Positions 10,401-22,563 of a stretch of DNA of 64,000 bases are shown piece after piece. The stretch lies in contig CP051143.1 in assembly GCA_001592805.2 (NCBI GenBank), forward strand, positions 1,364,001 through 1,428,000. The letters are read 5' to 3'. The position numbers and the translations under genes were made by a program. The stretch's first letter is position 1. Each line of letters begins with the position of its first letter. The notes under the pieces were generated by a model, which was not told the DNA's origin, searched no databases, and worked only from the letters and a program-made list of their open reading frames with translations. The DNA is from Peltaster fructicola. Taxonomy: Eukaryota; Ascomycota; Dothideomycetes.

Positions 10401-13400
10401 TCAATCAACCCTCCAAGCTTAGACCTCAGCATATGGGCCATCTGCTTGGACTGTGGCTTGCCCGCAATGACTCGAGCAAGCTGCAAGCCATTGGCAACAT
10501 CGATGGCAACAATTGGTATGATGATGGTGGATTTTCCTTGGCCCATATTCAACTGTACTGTTGTGTTCAGCTCACTGGTCGGCTGTAACATCTGTTTCGC
10601 GATGCTGGTCTGCACTTCGCGTATCAGTATGTCGTTCTCGATCTCGATCAGTAGGGCTTCCGGACTTTCCATCGGGTCCCAATTGGTATGACCAGGATTC
10701 GCAAGCTCTATGTTCAGAGACTCGCCACAATCGTATAACCTCAGCAACCTTTTCGCGCGCTGTAGCGTGGTGATTGCAAGACCGAACGAAACCAGCATCT
10801 TTTTCCATTCTTGCCCTAGACTGGTCCATCTCGTCTTTGTGAGCATGCTGAGGAATAGAGCGGCTGATAGTCGTATTCCATGCTGCATGGCAAAGATCGC
10901 CGTGCCATGTTCTGGAAGATACACGCACGAGACCAACATCTTATAACAGTGATCGAAATGTTGTGAGCATTCCACTAGATGCTGTTGCAGCTCACGGGAT
11001 GTGACCAGCAGTGTGCTGCGATTCTGCTGTAAAGTCGACAAGGCTGCCACACTGGCATGAAGATCTGCAATGTAGCTCTTTTCCAAGCCAGCGTTAGGGC
11101 ATCCTTCCATACTCGCCAGCAAGCGGGCAAGTCGGCGGGACGAGTGAGAGGTCGCCGGTTCGAAAGTACCAGTAGACAGGCTTGTCTGATGCTCCTGGTC
11201 AGGGTCCACGGGCATCGTCTTCTTCGTCTGAAGCTGGCCCTTATCATGCTGCATGGTACCCGATAAGTGTAGCTTGGGCAATGCCGTGGCCATCTCCAAT
11301 CCGCGCCCATAATCAAAATTGTCTCTCATTGTAAACATGTGCTGGTCAGTGAGCATAACCATGGACTCTGAGTAGCGAGAACGTGGTGATGCTATAAGCT
11401 CAAGCTTGGGTAAGTCGAATGTAGGACATGGACGCAGTGCTGTGATCTGCTTGCTGATTTGACCCAGGTAACCCCAGGCTTTGAGATTACTATGCCATTG
11501 CTCGAAGAGGCGTTTGAGGTCAATGCTAACAAGGTCGATATCGATATGAGACTCGAGCGCATGAGCAGAGTCCGGGAGCGTGAACGACATTGGCCAAATG
11601 GCTTTCGTGATGTTGACGAGCTTTGCCGCAGCTAGTGTTCGTGCATCTATCCAGATCTTGTGCTGCCTCACCTCATACTCGTCTGTCGTTTCGTAGGCCT
11701 CCCTCGGAAGCTGCGCTTCTGGGCAGTCCCAGAGTATCTTGAGATGCGTGTTGGCGGCATTCTCGAGGGCGAGTCGATCAACAGTAGTGCCGAGCTGAGC
11801 ATCGAAGCTGGAGACGTCTGACACTTCGACAACCAATGCGCCAGTAGTCCTGACGCACAACACAAGCACTTGAAGGAGCTTAAGGTCCGCATCCCGCGAG
11901 TATGCCAGTGCAGCCAGCCACATGAGTATCGCGTACTTAAGCTCGGTTCTACGCTGGCGAAAGCTATCAAGCAGCGCGAAGAAATGCGGAACGACAATCT
12001 TCGCGGAAGCGCCTTCGGCCAGGAGCTCAGCACTGTAAGGCGGCTTAGTATTTGGCAAGTGATTTCCGCCATGGGAAACCTGCTTGCTGTCGATGAACCT
12101 AGACCACAGTACGTCTGGTTGAAGCGCATCGAAAGGCCGTGAGTTGCTATCGTTACGATACAGTGCTGCTATCGTCGCGCAACTTCCGGCGCGGGCTGCG
12201 TTGGCAAAGCATCTCGTCCTGAAGGTCCTATCTGAAGCATCTGTATGCTCTTCGGCACCAAACATCGGCGTCCTGAACGATGCAGTCCGTATGGTGTCTC
12301 GCGCAGTTAAATGAGCGTCGCAGTCATCTCGTTCAGTATACTCCATGACAGCTGTCGGGTAGAAGATCATGCGAGCCCGATAATGTTGAACCACAGCATG
12401 TACATGGCTTGCGAATTGGTTGTGCTGTGCTAACATGCCAAGGTTGGGGTTCCAATCGACTGTTTGCATAGCTTTGATGTTGCGAGGATAAAATCGGCGT
12501 GCTGGACTCAGTGATGCTATGCACTGGAGAATGTTGATGTCGTTTGTAGTGAGATGCTCAAACGAGAGCACTAATTGCGACTTTAGAATGGCCAGAGCCG
12601 CCTCTGTGCCAGTCATAGACGTCAATGAGTCTGGCAGACATGAAGAGCTCAGGGCGTGAAGATATGCCAGCCAAAGCTGTGAACTGAGCTCGCCGGTGTT
12701 CCTCAGCCTGCCCAGCAGCTTGTCAACGCTGTAGGTATGCATCGGGTTCTTGCCGCCTTTGCTGATCTGTATTGTGGTGTAGTTGTTGTTGCGGTTAAGA
12801 GTGACGCCGGATTGTGGTATTAGAACGAGTCGTCCTGATTTGCTGTCCTCAAGAACGAGTCTGCTGACAAGTCCAGTCAAAGTCCCGATGGTCTGATCGG
12901 ATGCCACATGCATTGAGACATGATCTCTGGATCGGAGCTTTGAGGTGCCAGGGAGTAGTCGAAAACCAAGGGAAAGCTTGACCAGATCAACATCAAGCCT
13001 CTGCGCCTTAACATCGAATTCGAGATGCATATCATCCGCATTAGTCATGGATCTTAACAATCTCGCAATCGTGGTTGAACTCTTGCTCTTCAAACCGAGA
13101 AGCACGCTGTTTCCCTTGCACATCCGCCACTGCCTGTCAATGACCGACGCAAGGGTCCAGCAGGATGATTGGTTCCATGGATCATCACACGAACGCAGCT
13201 CAATGTTTCCGGTGGTGAAGTTGTACCAATGAACATAGTCTTCTTGAAAGTGACTTGGATAACAGTGTTCAAGAACTGAGCTCGGCAGTGTCTCGATTGT
13301 CTCAATATTGTTGCTGGCCTGCACAATGAGTTCGCCTGTGCTTGACATGCCAAGCTGTACTTCATAGCCTGCAAACTTCTTCTGAGATCCGAATGTGAAA

Positions 13401-16400
13401 CCTTTTACGCTGGCAGACATAACCTTGACGACGGCTTTACCAAACAAGGTGGCGTACAAAGACTGCTTCTGATATTCCGCAGGAGGCTGATCAAGAGGGA
13501 GTCCATCGACTAGGAGTTGACCCGTGAGAATGTCCAAGTGTACGATGTGTGCCGGTCTGTCCTTGGATCCAGCTGTGCGTGTCGTCAGCCATCGCCCGTA
13601 CGTACCAGGTAAGACTATCCAGCTTTCAGTATCTGGTTCGTAGTTTGGCCAGATGCATGCTATTGCATCATCAAGGCCTGCAAAATTGTTGGCGATGCCG
13701 ACAGAGCTTCGACACAGGAGTCGTGTGCCGCGTAGCCTCAGGAACTGGCACAGTGGCTCATCGGTAGACACTGCCTGAGATCCTTCGTATACAACGATGC
13801 TCATTCGGACCAAGTGTGCGACATTGCTTGTGCATTCTAGCAGGTCGTGCAAATGGCCATCTTCGACATCCAACGTGGCCATGCAGACTAGTGCCGCATG
13901 TACGCTCCTCGCAATGAATATTGTACGGTCCGCATGAGCTTGTGCGCTGTCTGCCTTTGAGCCAAGCAAGGTCACCCAGTCCGCAGTGATTGCGCGTATC
14001 TCTCCAAGCAAGACCAAGGACTTCGCTGCCATGTTATCATTTAGAGCAAGAACACGAGTGCATATAGCTGCAAAGAGACCGAAGGCCCAGATGGACTCCC
14101 AATTACCTCGTAGTCGGTGTAACGAGGCACGGACACTGGCGAGGACTTCCATGGCAGTCGAGTCAGTAAGAAGCACGTCATGTGCAGCTCGAGGTGTGGT
14201 GCCATTTGACGGACCTGCCTGATGTATACACTGTAGGATGATGAGTATAGCGTCGGAGTCTTTGAGGTTGATTGACGGCAGCAACAGTTGTGAGGCAATA
14301 TTGCACCATTGAATCCGATGACCGAGTGGAATCGTTGCTAGGTCTTTGAACTCCTCCAACGACATCCGTGGAGGGCAAGTGTCCTGCTGGGCGAGGACTG
14401 TGTTCGGGTGTGGACCGTTTGGTTGAGTGCATGGCCGGAAGATGAATGGATTGAGAGCTGTCGAAGTGAGGTTGTAAGTGCACTTTCGCTGCAGCTTCTC
14501 ATTATAGGTGACAGCGATAGGATAGGTCGATGTGGACGAGTCAAAGTATCGATAACGAAGACCGTTTGGAACGCACACCTGAGCCGGCGTCGCACTCAGT
14601 AGGGACTTGTGCTTGTAGTGGGTAGCGCTGGCTGGTTTGGTGTCTGAAAGCAAGCCGATCCATGGATCAGTGTATGATGGACGGTGATGCCGCGCGAGAT
14701 GTGGGTCAGAGTGAAGACAATACCTAGTATCAGATTGGCTGTGTGGATAGACTCCGCCAAGCACGTTTTGTGTGAGGAAGGCCCTGCTGTCTCGCCAATG
14801 TCCAACGTGTGCCGGAACCAGTAGCTCAAAAGCGATCGTTTTGCATGCTGCTACATCAGTCGGAAGGGGCCATTCGAATATGACGATGTCAATTGCGTCT
14901 CTCTCCCGCTGGTAATGGCACTTCTTGCATCCTCGTACACATTTGGTCACAACCCGTGGGTAATTGCTATTACGATTGACGATGACCTCGCGGGTTTCGT
15001 GTCCCACAGAACTCCATAGTTGGTCGAGTCTAGCGTAGTCCGCTTGCTTCGAACGCAATTCCTGTTCTTTCCTGCTGCGTGAAGCATGTGCTTCACGGTT
15101 GATTCTTGTCAGCAGATCATTGTGCTCCTCTGACCCGTCCACGTAGACTGCTGCGAAGCTCGAGCGATCTCCAACAACAAACAAACCATTCCTCAGCTGC
15201 TGGTCGTTTCGATGCTGCAAATAGCTTTCAATCTTGAGCAGCTGCTCCATCAAAGCTCTCGTGGGAAGTAGCAGTGTCTCGAAGACATGCAAGGAGATGT
15301 CTGCAGTATATTCGGCAAGTAGAGGACAGCAGTATACTGTGCATCGATCGCAATCTACCCAGATGCTGAAAAGTGTTATCACCATTAGTGAGATAGCCTC
15401 AGGGTTGTTCGCATAGCACGAGGCCGCATGCTCATAGTACGATGCCATGAGATTGTGAAGTTTCCTTGGTGTTGACTCAATCAAGTTGTGCGAAGTCCAT
15501 GCTGAAAGATGGTTTCTCACCCACGCTTCGAAGCCATACAGTATTGAAATCTGCTCGGCGCACGTGTATTTGACATTGTCAAAATTGAGTACAGGGAGAT
15601 CGTCAGCTGGAAACATACACAGTCTGGACATTGGCGTGAACTTGCGGCCGGTCGTGTTATGTGCTCGTGTCTTTAGATTCGCGAGATAGCTATCGAGCTC
15701 AGGACGAGCCACGTAGCTATCAGCTTGGAAATCGAGTCCGATCAGGGTAGACATGTCGATGTGGTTCACTGTAGCATCTCGCTGCTGTATAGCGAGCCAG
15801 CTTCCAGCCAGGTGCTGATGTGAACGTGTGACTGTGGAGTGTACATATGCAGCCGGATGGTTGTTGTCGCCTAACTTCCACAACCTGCGGCTGATCTTAG
15901 CTTCCATGATGTATACCATGTCCGTAGAGAGGTCGTTTGTATGAGCCATTTCCAAAAGGTAAGCCATGATGCCAAGCATGATTTGCTTGTACAACGCCCG
16001 GGTGCCTTGATCACTGCGCTCGATGACCAGCTGTAGAGTTACCCGGAGTAGCAGCCACATCGGAGATCGTCGCCACGGCAGCGCAGCAGATTTGTAGCGA
16101 ACCTCTTCTCTTGTGTGTTTGGTAATGGCAGAAGTCGACGAAGTGATACCCAAGCTAGACAGCATGGCGAAGAATGCACCAGAGACTGCAGAGGGATCTG
16201 TAGTGTCTCTAGTTTCGTCATGCTTGACACCACTCTTGCTACTCTTAGGCTGCATCTCTGCAACTCTTTGGCAGGACATCTTGGCCAGGGTTGAGCTGAC
16301 CATGTCTGCGAAGTCGGCATCGTACGTCTTATCTGCATCGATGGCTATGCCCACGGACGGGACGGTGCGTATTAGCCTGCCTTTAGTGCCCATGACATCT

Positions 16401-16766
16401 TCGTTGCCTGGTAAGAGCTCGAAGCACTCAAAGACAAGGTGCTTAGCAGATCTGGTGATGATCACGCCAGCGTTCTGCTCAGAAACTTGCATGGCTAGCA
16501 TCTTGCCGACAGGAAGTTGAGTAAGATGGCGTCGCAATTCGACCTCGTCGATGTGAATAGCACTGTTAATGTTGCAGACGGTGTCAACTGCATCGATGGC
16601 ATTTTGTAGGATGGCGGGTGGGGAGTCTTTCCTTCAGAGACTGCAGAGCATCTCGAATGATAATGGGAAGACAGACTTCGCTTGTGAGGTCATGACTCTC
16701 AGGTAGCAATGGTGGCAGGAAGATGTGATTGACGATGCCTCGAAACTCGTCTTTGGATAAAGACAT
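7403..16766 (-). CDS. Giant DUF6606/DUF3638/DUF3645 P-loop protein, one internal frame break
   Basis: About 3,120 residues. The N-terminal frame (from ATG 16766) gives a DUF6606 start, NHIFLPPLLPES. After a single-base frame change near 16,610-16,636 the frame stays open to 7403. Around two-thirds along lies the DUF3638 core: VQLNMGQGKSTIIIP (Walker-A-like, near 10,550), LLQPEHILSF and RRVYFMPFSR. The DUF3645 segment RYNKCTIDYFLGKLVFP is near 9,340. A C-x2-C pair (GCKKC) lies near 14,930. These proteins are widespread in filamentous fungi and are often auto-named ubiquitinyl hydrolases. I see no OTU or other protease triad and would not use that name; the role is unknown. The break looks like one extra C in a CCCC run (CTCCCCACCC on the gene strand): dropping it gives an unbroken, family-like ...ERLPPAILQ.... 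Confidence 0.85.
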
Positions 16767-17982
16767 CTTGATATGGTGATGCTGGTCACACAGCTTGGGT
16801 AGAGTCTTATGAGAGCGAAGAGTCTAAGCGTCAGAGCTCGAGAGTCGTGGCGGTGAGCTGTGCTGAGATTGCGATCGAGTTGGGGATACGCAGCTAAAAT
16901 GAAATGCAAGTAGAGTGATGTGGTGATACGAGGGATGCTTGCGGTGGAAAGGTGTTTGGCTGAGTTATTATAGAACTCTCGAAGTGATCGAAGGAAAAGG
17001 TGAGGCTGTTGGAATGAAAGCTGTAGAATAATTGTTGTTGTGGCGACAGTGGTGGAACGAGCAGGCCTGCGCGTATGACGCATTATCCTGCCACTTGGTG
17101 TGTATCTGAGGTTCGCGTGCATAAGTCTGTGGCACAAGCTTCACTGTTTTCCAAGCTCTTTGGGAAGTTTATGAGTGTGCATGCATCATCCAATGACAAC
17201 TTCGACGTCCTCGAATGGCTCGACGCTTTTCACTCTAGTGCCAGCTCATACATATCACATCTGGAGCCTGCTGCGTATCAGCTCGTCGAACGACTTAAAC
17301 TGCACAAACCCATATCATGCCGCGACCCATCGACCCGGGAAACGGGTACCCGAGCTCTCACAATCTGAGGTCTGCTCAACATTTTGCGGCATGTGGCTGG
17401 CCACGTAGTAGTTAGATTGCTGCAGTGTTCTACGCTGGCAGGCAGCATGCTCATCGCATCGCTCGATCAATGGTGCTATGCCTGGAGAGCACGAGACAAA
17501 GCTACGCGTCGAAACGCGAATGACTGTCGACATAATGTTGCAGCTTTGTGCAAGACCTTGAGGAGTCTATCGAGTATGAGCCATGGCCTACACAATGCAG
17601 GATCTGAAGCAAGAAAGGGAAGCAGTGACGAACAGGGGCATATACCAAGGAGGTCGAGAGGAAGTGAAGTTGGGACGAGGAAGAAATTCGACGCGCGATG
17701 GCAACCAATCGTCTCACACACCGGATCCATTACGTGAGCACATTGCGGCTCTGCATGTTCGTACAACTAAACACTTAGTACTGAGCCAGCAACAAACGGC
17801 ACTGAAGGAGACTTAACCCTTGTCGCTCAAGAAGCGAAATGATGTTCGTACAGCATAGCTGTGTCGAATATCCGAGTGACAAGACATGTGCATTGTCATA
17901 ATCGTGTCGGTTCATGCTCTGGCTGCAAATGCTAATGATAACGCTCTATAACTGGCGTGAAAACGCCGTACGGCAATTTGAC
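16767..17982. other. 1.2-kb intergenic stretch
   Basis: This lies between the start of the giant gene and the end of the transporter gene, both on the minus strand. It holds the giant gene's promoter. Short frames such as 17075-17368 (+) have no recognisable content, and I could not link any of them by plausible introns. Confidence 0.55.
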
Positions 17983-20146
17983 TCATGTCTCCCCCTCTCC
18001 ACCGAACATCTCACCAGCCTCGCGACAATAGCGTGCCTCACCGCGGCCCCCGGCTGTTTCTGAGGCCCAGCATACCACGGTAGCATCCAATATACCACTA
18101 ACGACATTCTCCACTGCTCCGAGCACAGCAAAGCCTATCGTTCCGGCTATCAACGCAACGACGTAGGCATACAAGCTGCCTCTGATGCCAGCTGTGCCTT
18201 CAGCAGATGATAGCTCGAGCTGATGTGCTGTGCGCACCCAGCCACCGAAGCCGAGAGCGAAAGACATCAGCCAGCGCGTCGTCTGTAATAACAGCTTCGA
18301 CAGCCTGTAAGGGACAAGGCCGCCGTCACTCTGAGCAATAGGGTTGAAATTTCGGGGTCCTAGAGTGTTGGAAGGATTGGTGCGTGAGACAAAGTTGAGT
18401 GTCGCCACACCTCTAGCTGCAATACCAAGTGGCTGACTGTGTATGGCCGCGTATGTGAGGGTGAGAGGGTTGGTGAGTGTGGCGAGCGACGTAGGAATCA
18501 ACCAGTAGGCACACATATTGAGGATACCCGAAAGCCTACCCGGAAGAATGATAAGTGGGAGTCTGACAAGCAGTGATAGTAATGTTGACAAGCACACTGT
18601 GCCGGCAAGTGCGCCTGTAGCGTGTAGGAATGACGCCTTGACAACGTCCCTGCTCGACGGCTGTGTTGGCTGAAATCGGTGAAAGTACCATTGAGATACA
18701 GTTGCTGCAGTGGTGGCTCGTTGTACTCCTGCAATGACACCCAGCGTCCAGAGGTATTCCAGGAAGAAGTAGGCTGCAAGCCACCATGCATTGGCATCGA
18801 TGAGGAACTTCTTCGCGCCGTTGAAGTGACCGGACAGGAATAGTCTCTCAAACATCAGCAGCCATATCCATGTCCAGGTCACGTTCGCCGCAAGCGAGAC
18901 GAAGCCAGAAATCATTAGGTATGGCGAAGTAGCTAGAACGCGAGTCGAGAACTCCAGGATACCGATTGACTTATGCAGTGCAAATCGCCATCGATACGCG
19001 GAGAAGACAAAGAATACAGCCATGACGAATGGCACGATAGCCAAGTATCGCATGACCTGATCCTGGAGGGTGACCTCTTTCGTGCTTGGCTGAAAACTGC
19101 TGATGAATGGGTATAGCGAGAAGGTGAAGAGGACGATCGGGAATATGACGATCAAGCTGTACATTAGTGGACGTACGTAGTGCTTGAGTAGTGCCTGCCA
19201 TATCATTGCAACCACTACTGCGAGCACAGTATCCCATAGCAGCATGTATGTGCTCGACCGCAAAGCGCTGTAGACCGTGTCGCCAAGTGGTTGTCCCGAG
19301 GAGGGCGATGGCGTGTGAAACCATATAAGGATGAACGCTGCAAACATAGCGAACAGACTGATCTGGTATAACGATGCGAAGAATGCATCATGCTTTGGTG
19401 GTTCTTGGGTGGGTAAGATCACAGTTGGCGGTGCTGATTCTCTGTCTGGTGAGGGTGGTCTTGGGTGCTGAAGTTGTGCCTCCTCGTCCGTCTCTCTCGG
19501 CAGGAATGAGCTGTACTTCGTCTCCTTGCCGGGCGTGCGAAATGTCTGGAACGGTAGCGGTCGTTCTTCGGGCAGCAGCGCATCGGCTGAGGTTGGCTCA
19601 TCGCCTTCATGGATAGTGCTCGCAAGGTTAACGTCGACCAAGCGAGCCTTACCTCCGGCTTCGCTCTGAGGTCTACTATCTGCCAGTGTCCTGCCTCGAG
19701 TCTCGTCTTGATCATGATCTCGACCATCGTCCATCTCTGAGCTCTCCGTTAAGTTGCTTGGTCCAAACTGTTGTCGACTCTTCTGCAGAGCATAGAAGTC
19801 TGCTACTTCTCGCTCGTGGTCATCGTTGTCATCATCGCGGAAGTCGTCGGTCGCTGAGAAGAACAAAGGTGCTGGTTGGTCCTGTCGTCGGAGCAGTCGC
19901 GAGCCTGCGAATGGGAATCGTGATTGAGATGCCGATGGAGGCTGATATGGACCTGGCATCACTCCTTGACGCTGTACATACCGCGAGCCGCTGGGACGCC
20001 GTCGGTCGAGAGGATGTTGTGAGTCGTCTGGAGATGTGAATCGAGTGTTGGAATGCTGGAGGAAGCGTGAGGCGTCTAATACAGTGTTAGTCACGCGAGT
20101 CTCCCATGCGCATGCTGGCAACTTGTGACTTACATTCTGAGAACAT
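17983..20146 (-). CDS. CTL/SLC44-family (DUF580) membrane transporter
   Basis: Exon 1 is 20146-20134 and encodes only M-F-S-E plus one base. A 58-nt intron (20076-20133, GTAAGT...CTAAC...TTAG) leads to exon 2, 20075-17983. The 701-residue product starts MFSEYASRFL, an N terminus I recognise from filamentous-fungal members of this family. The longer in-frame start MRPFRRP reads into the intron and was rejected. About 250 hydrophilic, acidic residues precede roughly ten membrane segments, beginning SLYQISLFAMFAAFILIWF. The choline-transporter-like domain fills the C-terminal two-thirds. SLC44 proteins move choline or related amines in animals; yeast PNS1 does not clearly do so, so the substrate is open. 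Divergent from the CLPTM1-family gene across ~470 bp. Confidence 0.85.
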
Positions 20147-20613
20147 GGTCGCCTGAACGGGCGCATAGAGAGGTGTCTCGATAGGATATCTCAGGGAACG
20201 AGGATGTGTTGGAGTGTAGATAGCTCTATCTCGCAGCTGTGACACCTGATCGACTGACTCCGCCGAAAGCAGCTTGATGACTATCCACCAGCCACCCCAC
20301 TCCGTATGGTAATAGCACGATGTGTTGTGACAAGTGATGTGATGAAAGCGTGATGACGATGGAAGATCACGAGTAGAAGCTGACAAGATGTGAGGCAAAG
20401 TACCTGGTCGAATGACGAGGAAGCGTTCAGCCCTTGACGTGTTCCTGAGGATGCCTGAGCTCTGACTTCAACATGTGATCCGTCGAATTAAGCTCTCCTA
20501 GTAAAGTCGCAGCTTCGATGACAGATCAGCATTGATCAACTTCATCACACACTCTCTGTGGATTGTCAACAAGCGGAGCATGTCGTTGCCATAGTCTCGT
20601 CACGAAATACACA
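20147..20613. other. Divergent promoter region, CTL transporter / CLPTM1 gene
   Basis: 467 bp between two divergent membrane-protein genes. No clear TATA box or gene is seen. Confidence 0.6.
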
Positions 20614-22563
20614 ATGCCGGACAACGCGCCAGCTGCTCAGAGTGAGCAGAGCTGGGAGAGCAGGTTATGGTCAATTGGAAAACAGGTCGCCTTCTTTATT
20701 GCTATCCAGTTCGCGATCAAGCAGTTCATGGGCGGATCACAACAGAAGGTTGCACCAGCTCCTACAGACTCCACACCCGTCGCAGAAGCAGATTGGAGCC
20801 GTATACCGCAGAATGTCTACCCACTATGGGAGAACAACCAGACCGTGGACATTAGTCTATACATCTCGCCATCAGTCGCCATGCCGCCCCTCACGCAAAT
20901 GAAGAAGGAGAGCTTGATCGTCCACGAGAAGAACTTCTCGTTCACAGGTGACAAGAGAGACATACACAAGAGCTTCAGCGTGCCAAGATCGGTCCAGGAC
21001 AATGGAACACTATGGGCACATCTGTTTATTGGACAACAAGGCGCTGAGCTTGATCCGGCTCTGCCATCTTACAACAGTGCGAAGGCATACAGAATGTCCT
21101 GGCCACTGACGGAATATCTGGCGCAGAAGAAGGTTCGAAAAACTCGCAACCTGTTAGAAGCTCGCGAGGACGAGCAGACAGAGGTAGAGCCCGAGTCTCC
21201 AGGACCCAAGATTGCGTCTTACTATCATCCAAACCTGACCCTGTCATTCATACCATCAACCGGCGCTGCGAGCTTCATGAACTTACATCCTGCCGTCAAG
21301 CAATTCTACGTCCTCGAAGCGACTGGCAAACGTGATGCGTCTGGCAAGAATGGCTGGTATTATCCTGTCGTCTATCCGAACACATTCTTTCAGCTCAAGA
21401 AGGATATGTATGAGCTCAATAAGACCACCCCATCAGTGAGCTGCCAATCAATATACACATCTCCACAATGGCGAACTGGCAATTTCAGATCATGGCTGCA
21501 ATGGACCATGGCATGAAGGAGACCGCGCGGAAGGTCGCCCACGGCGAGACTACCACAGGTGGTGGAGACGGATCAGAGCTGGAAATGATCAAGACCGTCC
21601 TACTGGACTCAAACATCTACTTGCTCGGTACGACTGTCATCGTCACCATTCTGCACACCATCTTTGAGCTGCTCGCCTTTAGCAGTGATGTTGGCCACTG
21701 GCGCAAGAAGAAGGACAATGTTGGTGTCTCGGTGCGTACCATTCTCTCGAACGTGGTCATGCAGACCATAATCTTCCTATACCTATTGGACAACAATGAG
21801 AACACCTCCTGGATGATCCTTTTTGGACAAGGTATCGGTATCGCCATTGAGGCCTGGAAAGTCACAAAGACTGTCGATGTGCGAGTTCGAGAGCCGCAGC
21901 CAGGCACGTTCTTCCATGGCAAGCTGCCATACATCGTGATCTTCGAAGACAAGCACAAGCTCTCGGAGACCGAGGCAAAAACTGAAGAATACGATCAAAT
22001 CGCTTTCAAATACATGGGCATTTTGGCTGTGCCTCTTCTCCTCGCATATGCAGTATACTCCTTGATGTACGAGACGCACAAGAGCTGGTACAGCTTTGTG
22101 ATCACAACACTGGTCGGCTCTGTCTATGCTTATGGCTTCTTGATGATGGTGAGTTCAATATCGTTGTACTGAATACAGCTAATGCTTGCAGGTTCCATCT
22201 CTCTACATCAACTATCGTCTACAATCAGTCGCTCATATGCCTGCGAAGGCGATGACATACAAGTTCTTGAACACCTTTATCGACGACCTGTTTGCCTTCA
22301 CTATCAAGATGCCCATCTTGCACCGTCTGGCAACTTTCCGTGACGACATCATCTTCTTCGTCTACTTATATCAGAGCTGGGCCTACCGCGTGGATTACGA
22401 CCGTGTGAACGAGTTCGGACAAGGTGGAGATGACGAGACTGTTGAAGATAAGAAGGCTGCGAAGCCGTTGACCTCACCGCCCGATGCCAAGAGTGAGGAC
22501 GCTTCTGGGAAGGCTATCGCTTCTGGCAAGGACAACACATCCGCCAAGAAGCGTAAAGCATGA
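20614..22563 (+). CDS. CLPTM1-family ER membrane protein, one frame break
   Basis: The reading frame runs from ATG 20614 to about 21,440, continues in another frame to 22148, and after a 43-nt intron (22149-22191, GTGAGT...GCTAAT...CAG) ends at 22563; about 635 residues. Landmarks are an N-terminal membrane segment (AFFIAIQFAIKQF), a luminal domain with NYPLW-like and YYPVVYPNTFF motifs, the conserved LPINIHISTMANWQF block, then GHWRKKKDNVGVS and four or five C-terminal membrane segments. A basic, Lys-rich tail follows (NTSAKKRKA). CLPTM1 relatives act in the ER on receptor assembly or lipid scrambling; the fungal role is not defined. The break sits at a CCCC run (ACCACCCCATCAG): one more C restores ...TTPISELPIN.... 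A GTGAGC...TTTCAG stretch there could also be spliced in frame, but would delete the conserved block. Confidence 0.85.

Noticed and set aside
11057-11316. Frames antisense or shifted within the giant gene near 11.1 kb, and a GGTTCGAAAG B-box-like site at 11,157
   Set aside because: The site lacks an A box and any stem; it is coding sequence of the giant gene.
16540-16650. 79-nt intron in the giant gene to explain the frame change
   Set aside because: The donor GTCTCT is weak and the removed part encodes conserved DUF6606 helices.
21447-21499. GTGAGC...TTTCAG as a true intron of the CLPTM1 gene
   Set aside because: It keeps frame but would remove the most conserved block of the family; a missing base at the CCCC run explains the data better. 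Kept as a finding for checking.
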